Positions 1-6,203 of a DNA stretch of 8,840 nucleotides are shown here, in pieces. This stretch comes from an uncultured Clostridium sp. (GTDB taxonomy: Bacteria; Bacillota; Clostridia; TANB77; CAG-508), in contig CAMMNR010000070.1 of the NCBI GenBank assembly GCA_946498265.1, positions 1-8,840 of the forward strand, written 5' to 3'. Under the pieces are notes generated by a model. It worked only from the letters and a program-made list of their open reading frames with translations, ran no database searches and had not been told where the DNA came from. The translations under genes and the position numbers were made by a program. The number at the start of each line of letters is the position of its first letter. Position 1 is the first letter of the stretch.

Positions 1-660
1 TGTACATACTTTATTTAAGAAATATCTATCATGTGATACAACAATTACTGTATTTTCAAAATTTATTAAAAATTCTTGTAACCAATTTATACTTTTCATA
101 TCCAAATCATTTGTTGGTTCGTCTAATAAAAGCACATCTGGATTTCCAAATAAACTTTGCGCTAATAATACTTTTACTTTTTCTCTTGGGTCAATTTCTT
201 TCATTAATTTATAATGGTTTTCTGGAATTATTCCCAAATCATTTAATAATATTGCTGCATCAGATTCGGCATTCCAACCGTCTAGTTCCGCAAATCTTTC
301 TTCTAATTTTGCAGCTTTCATACCATCTTCTTCAGAAAAATCTGGTTTTGCATATATTTCTTCTTTTTCTTTCATAATAGAATATAATTCTTTATTTCCC
401 ATTATTACTGTATCCATTACTGTATTATCTTCATAAGCAAAGTGATCTTGTTTTAGAACGGAAATTCTTTCTCCTTTATCTATTGAAACATCTCCTTTAC
501 TTGGTTCTATCTCTCCTGATAGAACTTTTAAAAAAGTTGACTTTCCAGCACCATTCGCTCCTATAATTCCGTAACAATTACCTTTGCTGAATTTAATGTT
601 TACATCTTCAAATAGTACTCTTTTTCCAAATCTTATTGTAACTCCATTTGCACTTAACAT
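1..660 (-). CDS. ABC-F family ATPase, YbiT-type (N-terminal part, cut by window edge)
   Basis: Soluble ABC-F protein with no membrane domain; such proteins bind the ribosome and act in translation. Visible are the first 220 residues: Walker A GANGAGKST at 34-42, Q-loop Gln71, an acidic inter-motif insert around 100-130, Walker B VLLLDE at 176-181 followed by the ABC-F hallmark PTNDLD, and the switch His210 in SHDRYFLN. The first-domain signature is not LSGGQ but EIDPREKVKVLLAQ (155-168). This degenerate form is what I recall for the E. coli YbiT / B. subtilis YkpA branch, and it argues against EttA, Uup or antibiotic-resistance ABC-Fs. The start is set by AGGAGG at 668-673, 7 nt before the ATG, and a sigma-A promoter lies just upstream. 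The linker and second ATPase domain lie beyond the left edge. The family call is firm; the subfamily is inferred. Confidence 0.93.
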   Translation of the reverse strand, partial: MLSANGVTIRFGKRVLFEDVNIKFSKGNCYGIIGANGAGKSTFLKVLSGEIEPSKGDVSIDKGERISVLKQDHFAYEDNTVMDTVIMGNKELYSIMKEKEEIYAKPDFSEEDGMKAAKLEERFAELDGWNAESDAAILLNDLGIIPENHYKLMKEIDPREKVKVLLAQSLFGNPDVLLLDEPTNDLDMKSINWLQEFLINFENTVIVVSHDRYFLNKVCT

Positions 661-689
661 TTAATCTCCTCCTAAATTTAATCTTTTGT

Positions 690-718
690 ATTATACTATA
701 GATTTACAATAAATTCAA
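690..718 (-). promoter_or_regulatory. Sigma-A promoter of the ABC-F gene
   Basis: Read on the minus strand: TTGAAT (713-718), 17-bp spacer, perfect TATAAT (690-695). Transcription would start near 683 and give a leader of about 23 nt containing the ribosome binding site. It shows that the ABC-F gene is transcribed separately from the DUF378 gene upstream. Confidence 0.75.
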
Positions 719-720
719 GT

Positions 721-758
721 TGTGTTTTTGCCAAAGGGGACGGGCTATTTTGGCACAC
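721..758. repeat. GGGGACGGG-core palindromic repeat (REP-like)
   Basis: Stem GCCAAA (730-735) pairs with TTTGGC (749-754), extended by GTGT (722-725) with ACAC (755-758) across a T-rich bulge. The loop carries GGGGACGGGC (736-745). This core is GC-rich in a very AT-rich setting and matches the core of the larger element at 3988-4111. It sits directly upstream of the -35 box of the ABC-F promoter, between two genes read on the minus strand. It looks like a dispersed repeat and not a classical terminator, because no T-run follows it. Confidence 0.6.
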
Positions 759-776
759 TCTAGTTTCCTATTCAAG

Positions 777-810
777 AAAAAATGTCCTGAAAAAATTCAG
801 TACATTTTTT
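777..810 (-). terminator. Probable terminator of the DUF378 gene
   Basis: Interrupted hairpin: AAAAAATGT (777-785) pairs with ACATTTTTT (802-810), and CTGAA (787-791) pairs with TTCAG (796-800), around an AAAA loop with a single C/T mismatch. On the minus strand it ends in six Ts and lies about 110 nt after the DUF378 stop. The A/T-symmetric stem could work in both directions. Confidence 0.5.
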
Positions 811-817
811 AGGATAA

Positions 818-901
818 TTATTCAGTTTCTATTTCATCTAGTCTCGGATAATCAGATGACCAGATTATGCCTTTATTGTTAGCATGGCATATACTGTTAT
901 T
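818..901 (-). pseudogene. Possible remnant of a coding sequence, 27 codons, no start
   Basis: On the minus strand an open stretch of 27 codons ends at TAA (818-820) and reads NNSICHANNKGIIWSSDY followed by PRLDEIETE. The composition is protein-like (W, P, mixed charge at the end) compared with the K/N/I/F-rich noise of neighbouring intergenic frames. It has no ATG, GTG or TTG start and no ribosome binding site, and is preceded by an in-frame TGA. It lies between the DUF378 stop and its likely terminator. I do not recognise the family. It may be a decayed gene tail or chance. Confidence 0.2.
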
Positions 902-919
902 TCATTTGTTTTTTTATAA

Positions 920-1108
920 CTAATCATCAAATAATAATTTTATCCCCCATAAACCAGAAACACCAACTAAACCATAAACAATTCTAGAAATTACTGACAT
1001 ATCTCCAAATAAAGCAGCAACTAAGTCAAAATTGAATATAGCTATTAATCCCCAGTTTATAGCACCTATTATTATAAGCACTAGTGCTATTTTATCTATA
1101 ACTTTCAT
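920..1108 (-). CDS. DUF378 family small membrane protein (YuzA-like)
   Basis: Small integral membrane protein of 62 residues, full length for DUF378 (B. subtilis YuzA type). Two hydrophobic segments are visible, about residues 5-26 and 38-60, separated by a short loop with FGDMS. The family hallmarks INWGLIAIFNFDLVAALFG (17-35) and VGVSGLWGIKLLF near the C terminus are both present. The protein begins with a lysine (MKVIDK) and ends in DD. Start choice: AAGGAGG lies a few bases before the ATG at 1108. No biochemical function is established for the family. It stands alone and is divergent from the CapA-family gene, with a 178-bp AT-rich gap between them; no operon partner is evident. Confidence 0.9.
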   Translation of the reverse strand: MKVIDKIALVLIIIGAINWGLIAIFNFDLVAALFGDMSVISRIVYGLVGVSGLWGIKLLFDD

Positions 1109-1236
1109 TTTTTTCCTCCTTACTTTTTTTATTATTATGTGTTTTTTTAAAAAATATATTCATTTGATTGAATTTTTATATTTTTTATGGTATTTTGTTT
1201 AATATAAGAAAATACTGTAAAATTCTAATAAATTTT

Positions 1237-1242
1237 TATAAT
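1237..1242 (+). promoter_or_regulatory. Candidate -10 box for the CapA-family gene
   Basis: A perfect TATAAT lies 44 bp before the start codon, but there is no convincing -35 hexamer at 16-18 bp, and the region is so AT-rich that chance matches are expected. The divergent gap 1109-1286 holds nothing else I can support. Confidence 0.3.
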
Positions 1243-1276
1243 TTCTTTAAAATTTTAAGTGTATAGGTGCTTAATT

Positions 1277-1281
1277 GGAGG
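1277..1281 (+). promoter_or_regulatory. Ribosome binding site deciding the CapA-family start
   Basis: GGAGG ends 5 nt before ATG 1287. The alternative upstream TTG codon (1275-1277) shares its last base with this site, so it cannot be the start used with it. Confidence 0.75.
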
Positions 1282-1286
1282 TTTTT

Positions 1287-2567
1287 ATGAGAAGAAATAT
1301 TAGAAATAAAAGAGCTCAGATAAAAAAATATAATGAAAACACAAAAAAATTTACTAAAATCTTAATTTTTTCCATTTTAATTTTACTATTATTATTGGTT
1401 TCTTTATATTTATATAACTTTTATAAAAATAAATCTAATTATGATGAATTATCAAAATCAGCTGATAATATAAAAATTAATTCTAATGAAGTTTCTGAAC
1501 CTACGGAAGAAATAAAAGAAGAAACTCCAATAACTTTTAATTTAACTGCTATTGGTGATGTTATGTGTCATAACACTCAATATATGGATGCATATAATTC
1601 TTCTACTGGCGAATATGATTTTTCTTATGTTTTTGAGGATATTAAAAATCATATAAAATTTTCTGACATTTCAGTTGGTAGTTTAGAAACTTGTTTTGCT
1701 GGTGCTGATAAAGGATATAGTAATTATCCAACTTTTAATTCTCCTGATGCTCTTGCCTATGACTTAGCTGATATTGGAATAGATGTATTATCTACAGCAG
1801 GAAATCATTGTTTAGATATGGGATTTGATGGTTTGTCTAGAACAATTGATGTTTTGGATCAAGCCGAAATTTCTCATGTAGGTACTTATAAAACTGAAGA
1901 AGAACAAAATAATATTTTAATAAAAGATGTAAAAGGTGTAAAAATTGCATTTTTAAATTATACATATGGAACAAATGGAATTCCTATTCCTGAAGATAAA
2001 CCTTATTGTGTAAATCTAATTGATAAAGATTTAATTAAAAAACATATTGATTTGGCTAAATCTCAAAATGCAGATGTGATTGTAGCATGTATGCACTGGG
2101 GTATAGAATATCAAACTACTCCATCTGATGAACAAAAAGAACTTACTGATTTTCTATTTAATAATGGTGTAGATATTATTTTAGGCAATCATCCTCATGT
2201 TCTTCAACCTATGGAAAAAAGAACTGTTACTCTTGAAGATGGTACAACTAAGGATTGTTTTGTTATTTATGCTTTTGGTAATTTTATTTGTGATCAAAAT
2301 GCAGAAAATACAAGAAACTCTATTATTCTAGATTTGAATATTACTAAAAATACTGATGGAAAGATTTCTATTAATAAAGCAACATATACTCCTATTTATA
2401 TGTATAAAAATTCAAGTCTAAAAACTAAAAAGATGAAAGTTTTAGATATTGAAAAAACTATTTTGAATTACGAAAATGGTTCTGATACTTCTATTGGTCT
2501 AAATACGTATAATTTATTGAAGACACAATTAGAAAAAATTAATTCTATAATTGGGAACGTTCCTTAA
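1287..2567 (+). CDS. CapA family protein (membrane-anchored metallophosphatase fold)
   Basis: 426-residue member of the PGA_cap family (CapA of poly-gamma-glutamate capsule synthesis; calcineurin-like fold). A basic N terminus (MRRNIRNKRAQIKK) precedes one membrane segment (25-45), then a charged linker and an extracellular domain from about residue 83. Metal-site motifs: GDVMCH (D91, H95), SLET (132-135), AGNHCLDMG (N173, H174), MHWGIEY (H270), GNHPHVLQP (H302, H304) and YAFGNF (328-333). The start is ATG 1287, served by GGAGG at 1277-1281; a TTG at 1275 is in frame but overlaps that site, so I reject it. No capB/capC ligase genes are adjacent, so a capsule role is not supported; many Clostridia carry such stand-alone CapA proteins of unknown substrate. 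The last residues, GNVP, and the stop lie inside a palindromic repeat. Oddity: Ser132 stands where the family usually has Asn (NLE). Confidence 0.9.
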   Translation: MRRNIRNKRAQIKKYNENTKKFTKILIFSILILLLLLVSLYLYNFYKNKSNYDELSKSADNIKINSNEVSEPTEEIKEETPITFNLTAIGDVMCHNTQYMDAYNSSTGEYDFSYVFEDIKNHIKFSDISVGSLETCFAGADKGYSNYPTFNSPDALAYDLADIGIDVLSTAGNHCLDMGFDGLSRTIDVLDQAEISHVGTYKTEEEQNNILIKDVKGVKIAFLNYTYGTNGIPIPEDKPYCVNLIDKDLIKKHIDLAKSQNADVIVACMHWGIEYQTTPSDEQKELTDFLFNNGVDIILGNHPHVLQPMEKRTVTLEDGTTKDCFVIYAFGNFICDQNAENTRNSIILDLNITKNTDGKISINKATYTPIYMYKNSSLKTKKMKVLDIEKTILNYENGSDTSIGLNTYNLLKTQLEKINSIIGNVP

Positions 2568-2609
2568 ATCCCTAAAATTCGGGAATACGGGGATTCAAGG
2601 AACGTCCCC
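2553..2609. repeat. GGGGACGTTCC-type inverted repeat between convergent genes
   Basis: Left arm 2553-2572 (GGGAACGTTCCTTAAATCCC) and right arm 2590-2608 (GGGATTCAAGGAACGTCCC) are inverted copies with one inserted base and one mismatch, separated by 17 nt. The left arm covers the last codons and the TAA of the CapA-family gene; the right arm ends next to the CorA stop (2610-2612). The fold can form in transcripts from both directions, so it may act as a shared 3' end structure, although neither side has a T-run. The right arm aligns with the right arm of the 3988-4111 element (GGGATT, AAG, CGTCCCC in the same order), marking them as one family. Confidence 0.75.
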
Positions 2610-3560
2610 TTACTTCAACATGTCTTTTCTATTTAGCCACCAAGTAACTATCAAAGTTGTAACTACTGCTATTGCAATCATAATTATAAAACCTGCTTTA
2701 CTGTTTTGAAATGGCAATTCTACATTCATTCCCCAAAAGCTAGAAATCATCGTAGGTACTGCTAATATAATTGTTACAGATGTTAAAAATTTCATAACTC
2801 CATTCAAATTATTTGATATTATAGAAGCATATGCATCCATTGTTCCATTTAGTATATTACTATATATTTGTGCCATTTCTATAGCTTGTCTATTTTCCGT
2901 AATTGCATCTTCTAGTATTTCTTCATCATCTTCATATAATTTTATTATTTTCCCTCTTAAAGTTTTCTCCATTACTAATTCATTTGATTTTAATGAAGTG
3001 GTAAAATATACCAAACCTTTTTCTAAACTTAATAATTTTAATAATTCCTTATTTTTCATTGAATTTTTTAATATATATTCTGCAATTTCTGTTTCTTTAT
3101 TTATTCTTTTTAGATAATTTAAGTAATATGATGAATTTAGATATAATATTTGAAAAATGAATCTCGTTTTTTTGTATGTTTGAAAATTTTTTATTTTCCT
3201 TTTTTCAAATTCTTCTATTATTTTATTTCTTTTTAATGATACTGTTATAAAAAAGTCATCTCTTACTACTATCATTCCAAGTGGCATAGTTACATATACA
3301 TCATTTTCTTCATTTTTTTCAATTGATGGCACATCAATTACAAACAATATTGTGTTTTCATCTTCGTCATCATCTATTCTGGCTTTTTCTTCAATATCTA
3401 GTGCATATCTTATAAAGTCTTCTTCTATATTAACACCTTCACATACTTTTTTTATTTCGCTTTCTGAGGGGTTTGTCAGATTTATCCAACTTCCTTTTTT
3501 AAATTCTTTTATTTCTTCAAATTTATTTGTTTCAATATCTGTATTATATATCTTTACCAT
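2610..3560 (-). CDS. corA: CorA family divalent-cation (Mg2+) transport protein
   Basis: 316-residue CorA-type channel subunit; the family forms pentamers that move Mg2+ (sometimes Co2+ or Ni2+) across the cytoplasmic membrane. The N-terminal cytoplasmic domain (1-about 240) includes the acidic stretch EEKARIDDDEDENT (57-70) and long helices, with LVYFTTSLKSNELVMEKTLRG (183-203) typical of Firmicute members. Two C-terminal membrane segments follow: about 256-276, ending in the selectivity motif GMN (277-279, in SFWGMNVELPF), and about 290-309. The protein ends in the short basic tail NRKDMLK, so both ends are cytoplasmic. The start ATG at 3560 is preceded by GAGGGGTGA. A sigma-A promoter lies 30-60 bp upstream with a leader of only about 24 nt, so no Mg2+ riboswitch fits there. 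Transcribed alone, convergent with the CapA-family gene. The exact ion cannot be told from sequence. Confidence 0.95.
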   Translation of the reverse strand: MVKIYNTDIETNKFEEIKEFKKGSWINLTNPSESEIKKVCEGVNIEEDFIRYALDIEEKARIDDDEDENTILFVIDVPSIEKNEENDVYVTMPLGMIVVRDDFFITVSLKRNKIIEEFEKRKIKNFQTYKKTRFIFQILYLNSSYYLNYLKRINKETEIAEYILKNSMKNKELLKLLSLEKGLVYFTTSLKSNELVMEKTLRGKIIKLYEDDEEILEDAITENRQAIEMAQIYSNILNGTMDAYASIISNNLNGVMKFLTSVTIILAVPTMISSFWGMNVELPFQNSKAGFIIMIAIAVVTTLIVTWWLNRKDMLK

Positions 3561-3590
3561 TTTTTCACCCCTCTTTATACTAATACTACT

Positions 3591-3619
3591 ATTTTAATAT
3601 TTTTTTACCTTTTTGTCAA
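3591..3619 (-). promoter_or_regulatory. Sigma-A promoter of corA
   Basis: On the minus strand: perfect -35 TTGACA (3614-3619), 17-bp A-rich spacer, -10 TAAAAT (3591-3596). The predicted start is near 3584, about 24 nt before the CorA start codon. Confidence 0.75.
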
Positions 3620-3794
3620 TGTCTACTAGTTTAAATTTACATAATTTTTTATTAGTTAACCCAACAATAATAAATAAGAAGAATTATAATATTTGATTAT
3701 CATATTTTTTATTTTATAAATAGTTTTGAAATAACAGGTATATATTCTGAAACTTAGCCTCAAGAATAGAATTATAAATAAAATAGAATAAAAT
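3620..3794. other. Intergenic stretch with no supported feature
   Basis: AT-rich spacer between the corA promoter and the tRNA terminator. No open frame with a ribosome binding site, no RNA fold and no repeat shared with the rest of the window was seen. Confidence 0.6.
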
Positions 3795-3832
3795 AAAAAA
3801 AGTCTTATAAGAAAAGTTCTATAAGACTTTTT
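3795..3832 (-). terminator. Intrinsic terminator of the tRNA-Lys gene
   Basis: Starts directly after the encoded CCA. Stem: AAAAAGTCTTATA pairs with TATAAGACTTTTT around a loop of about 10 nt; on the minus strand the 3' arm runs into seven Ts followed by ATTTTATT. A strong A/T-tailed hairpin. Confidence 0.85.
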
Positions 3833-3908
3833 TGGTGAGCCATAGAGGGATCGAACCTCCGACCGTCAGATTAAGAGTCTGCTGCTCTACCAACTGAGCT
3901 AATGGCCC
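3833..3908 (-). tRNA. tRNA-Lys (anticodon CTT)
   Basis: 76 nt including an encoded CCA. Cloverleaf on the minus strand: acceptor GGGCCAT with ATGGCTC (one G-U pair), D arm GCTC/GAGC with loop AGTTGGTA, anticodon loop CTCTTAA giving anticodon CTT (reads AAG, lysine), variable loop CGGTC, T arm GGAGG/CCTCT with loop TTCGATC, discriminator A. Position 27-43 at the top of the anticodon stem is G-A, not a Watson-Crick pair (see findings). It stands alone, with its own consensus promoter and terminator, and is not part of a tRNA array. Confidence 0.97.
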
Positions 3909-3927
3909 AAATATCGACTACTTTGTA

Positions 3928-3956
3928 ATTATAAACTTTTTTTGTTACAATGTCAA
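3928..3956 (-). promoter_or_regulatory. Consensus sigma-A promoter of tRNA-Lys
   Basis: Exact TTGACA (3951-3956), 17-bp spacer and exact TATAAT (3928-3933) on the minus strand. The start would be near 3921, about 12 nt before the mature tRNA 5' end. A full consensus match fits a highly expressed stable-RNA gene. Confidence 0.92.
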
Positions 3957-3987
3957 GACCTTTTTATTAGATGCTGCTAAAAGTGAT

Positions 3988-4111
3988 GGAGCTGTAGGGA
4001 TTTTGGGGACGGGGCTTAAAATCCCTATATAGTTCAGGAACATGAAAAATATTCTATTTATTTTTGATTTATAGGGATTTTAAGCCCCGTCCCCAAAATC
4101 CCTACAGCTCC
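3988..4111. repeat. REPIN-like element: perfect 42-bp inverted repeat around a 40-bp centre
   Basis: Arms 3988-4029 and 4070-4111 are exact reverse complements over 42 bp. Each arm is itself a hairpin: TAGGGATTTT (3995-4004; 4072-4081) pairs with AAAATCCCTA (4018-4027; 4095-4104), and the loop carries GGGGACGGGG or its complement. The centre (4030-4069) is AT-rich and contains the small palindrome GTTCAGGAAC (4032-4041). The element ends 10 bp from the VanW-protein stop and lies upstream of the tRNA-Lys promoter. An inverted pair of hairpin repeats is the REPIN architecture. REP/REPIN elements are known to be moved by Y1 (RAYT) transposases elsewhere in the genome; no such gene lies in this window. 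Its fold may also shield the 3' end of the VanW-protein mRNA. Confidence 0.85.
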
Positions 4112-4121
4112 CTCCTTGCCA

Positions 4122-6203
4122 CTATTCTCCACTTGTTGTTGTCTCATTACTTCCTGTATCTGGAGTTTGTTCATCTGTTTCTGTTGTATTTCCTTGATTT
4201 GGTGGCTCTGTCGATGGTGTATCAGTTGATGTTGGTGGATTTGTTGGTGTAGTTGGTTGAGTTTCTGTTGGTGTTTCTGGAGTTGTTGGTGCTGTGGTCG
4301 TTGCCCCTTTTGTTCCTTTTCTTACAATTCTTGTCATTGCACTATAAGTATCTTTAGATAATAGTTTTGTTGAAACTACTTTTCCATTTAATTTTTTTAT
4401 TATATATGTTTCTGTTATTAAACCGTTTGTTCCTTTTTGCTCAACTACTTCTTTTCCAGCTTCTAAAGTACTATCTTCTATATATTGTGTTGTAAATGGA
4501 ATTGTAGATACTTGATTTGTTCTAAATTCAAAAGTATATTCATTTTCTTCTTTAATTCCATAAATTGATACTGTTGCTACTCCATTTTTACTACTTGCTA
4601 CTAGTCTTATTGGATATGTTCTAGTATTTTTAAATTGAAAATCTGTTACTCCGTAAACGACTGTCGCATCTCTTCCAGCTCCTACATATGATGTTACAAA
4701 TTGATGATTTCTTCTTTCCACTATTTCTAAATTAGCCATTAATACTGCATTATATAGTGTTGAAGATATTTGACAAATTCCCCCTCCTATTCCATCTACT
4801 ACTTTTCCATTTTCATATACCTTTCCATTTTTGTAACCTGCTGCAACTGTTCTTGGACCTAATGTTTTATTATATGAAAAAGTTTCTCCTGGCATTATTA
4901 CTTTTCCATTTAGTTTTTCACATGCTAGACGTAAATTTGTTGACCTGTCTTTATCTCCTGGATCATACATTGTAGTAAAATATGATAATCTATCTGGAAA
5001 TGCTTCTGTTCCTATTTGACTTATTGTTACTTTTGGTTGTGTTAATGTTAGTGGTATAACATATACATCTTTTTCTTCTTGTAAAATCTTTTTAGCTTCT
5101 TCTACATCAAAATCAATTCCTACAACTTCTGGATAAATTGTAAATGGATCTTTTGTATAATATGCATCTTGTGCTTCTTTATATATTTCATCATGTATTT
5201 TTTGTATATCTATTTCTTCTGGTGTTTTATTTGTAACTGGAATTTCTATATATTCATCATTTAAATTTATATTATTTAATCTTTCTTTTACTAAATCCAA
5301 TAACTTATCAATTTCAATGCTTATTCCCTCTTTACCTTTTGTTATTATTAATTCATCTTCTTCAACAGCATATGTTGATTCTACAACTACTCCTGGTAAA
5401 TTTGCTTGCATATCTTGAATATTTTGTCTAGTTACATCTTCATTCAATGTCATATCTACATTAATATCTTTTTTTGAAATAAGTGTCATTAATATTTGAT
5501 AATTATTTATGAATATATTTTCACTTCTTCCTGTTAGATATGCTTCATTGATTGCTTTTTCTATATCATAATTTACTTCCATAATTGTTGGATTTAATGT
5601 AGACTCATAATCTCCGTATTTTAATTTTATTTCTTGAGCCTTTTTTTCATTATATAAATTTTCAATTTTTGTTTTTGCTTCTTCTTTTGATAGTCCAGAT
5701 ATTTCTATTCCCTCTATTGAAATTCCACTAATTATTTTTTCATTATTGATATTAATTAAAGCAAATATTGTTGAGAAAAATAATGCAAAAATTATAATAA
5801 TTCCAATAATAATTGAAGCAATTACCCACTTCTTTTTCTTTTCTTCTCCATTCATTTTTTTTAGTTCTTTCTTATTATTGGTTTGCTTGAACTTCGTGTT
5901 TTCTTCTTTTATTTTGTTCTTTTTCTTTGATTCTTTATTATCGGCTTTTTTTTCTTCTACTTTTTTATTTTCTTGCTCATTATTAAAATTTGTTTCTTCA
6001 ATTTTTTTATCTTTTTCTTGTTTATTGTCTTTTTTGGCTTTCATTTTTTCTTTTATATTTTTGTTTTCTTCTTGAATTTCTTTTTTATTTTCTTCATTAT
6101 CATTCTGTACTTCTTCTTTTATATCTTTTTCTTGTTCTACTTTTTCTTTTGGATTATCCATTTTATCTTCCTCCAAATTTTCTTTTATTGCATTTTCTTT
6201 CAT
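4122..6203 (-). CDS. VanW family / G5 domain cell-envelope protein
   Basis: 693-residue single-pass membrane protein. Layout: Lys/Glu/Asn-rich cytoplasmic tail (1-125), membrane segment (126-150, WVIASIIIGIIIIFALFF onward), peptidoglycan-binding-type PG_binding_4 regions (about 160-300 and 335-390), VanW domain (about 419-545, with RSTNLRLACEKLNG, MPGETFSYN, GGGICQISSTLYNA and ERRNHQFVTSYVGAGRDATV), G5 domain (about 553-630) and a Thr/Pro-rich tail (632-693). This is the usual order for Firmicute VanW proteins, which are thought to act at peptidoglycan. The name comes from a vancomycin-resistance cluster, but no vanA/H/X/R/S genes are nearby, so resistance is not implied. There are two plausible starts: M1 (6203) behind AAAGGGG, and M15 (6161) behind a better GGAGG (6170-6174, 8 nt spacing). 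Both lie downstream of the promoter; I keep M1. Transcribed alone; the downstream neighbour is a REPIN-like element. Confidence 0.93.
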   Translation of the reverse strand: MKENAIKENLEEDKMDNPKEKVEQEKDIKEEVQNDNEENKKEIQEENKNIKEKMKAKKDNKQEKDKKIEETNFNNEQENKKVEEKKADNKESKKKNKIKEENTKFKQTNNKKELKKMNGEEKKKKWVIASIIIGIIIIFALFFSTIFALININNEKIISGISIEGIEISGLSKEEAKTKIENLYNEKKAQEIKLKYGDYESTLNPTIMEVNYDIEKAINEAYLTGRSENIFINNYQILMTLISKKDINVDMTLNEDVTRQNIQDMQANLPGVVVESTYAVEEDELIITKGKEGISIEIDKLLDLVKERLNNINLNDEYIEIPVTNKTPEEIDIQKIHDEIYKEAQDAYYTKDPFTIYPEVVGIDFDVEEAKKILQEEKDVYVIPLTLTQPKVTISQIGTEAFPDRLSYFTTMYDPGDKDRSTNLRLACEKLNGKVIMPGETFSYNKTLGPRTVAAGYKNGKVYENGKVVDGIGGGICQISSTLYNAVLMANLEIVERRNHQFVTSYVGAGRDATVVYGVTDFQFKNTRTYPIRLVASSKNGVATVSIYGIKEENEYTFEFRTNQVSTIPFTTQYIEDSTLEAGKEVVEQKGTNGLITETYIIKKLNGKVVSTKLLSKDTYSAMTRIVRKGTKGATTTAPTTPETPTETQPTTPTNPPTSTDTPSTEPPNQGNTTETDEQTPDTGSNETTTSGE
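6170..6174 (-). promoter_or_regulatory. Internal Shine-Dalgarno supporting an alternative VanW-protein start
   Basis: On the minus strand GGAGG lies 8 nt before the in-frame ATG at 6161 (residue 15 of the long form). It is a closer match to the anti-Shine-Dalgarno sequence than the AAAGGGG (6212-6218) in front of the first ATG. Either or both starts could be used; the product differs by 14 charged cytoplasmic residues. Confidence 0.45.

Noticed and set aside
33..377. Leu/Ile/Phe-rich open frame on the plus strand
   Set aside because: It is antisense to the ABC-F gene, has no ribosome binding site, and its composition is what the complement of a Lys/Glu-rich frame produces.
1275..1286. TTG start giving four extra residues (MEVF) on the CapA-family protein
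   Set aside because: The TTG overlaps the GGAGG that serves ATG 1287; no ribosome binding site is placed for the TTG.
3833..4111. Integration site for a mobile island at the tRNA-Lys gene
   Set aside because: There is no integrase, and no repeat of the tRNA 3' end was seen elsewhere in the window. The nearby palindrome is unrelated to the tRNA sequence.
4122..4200. Sortase signal in the C-terminal TPDTG of the VanW protein
   Set aside because: No hydrophobic segment or basic tail follows; the protein is anchored by its N-terminal membrane segment.
4122..6203. Vancomycin-resistance locus because of the VanW domain
   Set aside because: No vanA/B ligase, vanH, vanX, vanY or vanRS gene is nearby, and VanW/G5 proteins are common chromosomal envelope proteins in Firmicutes.
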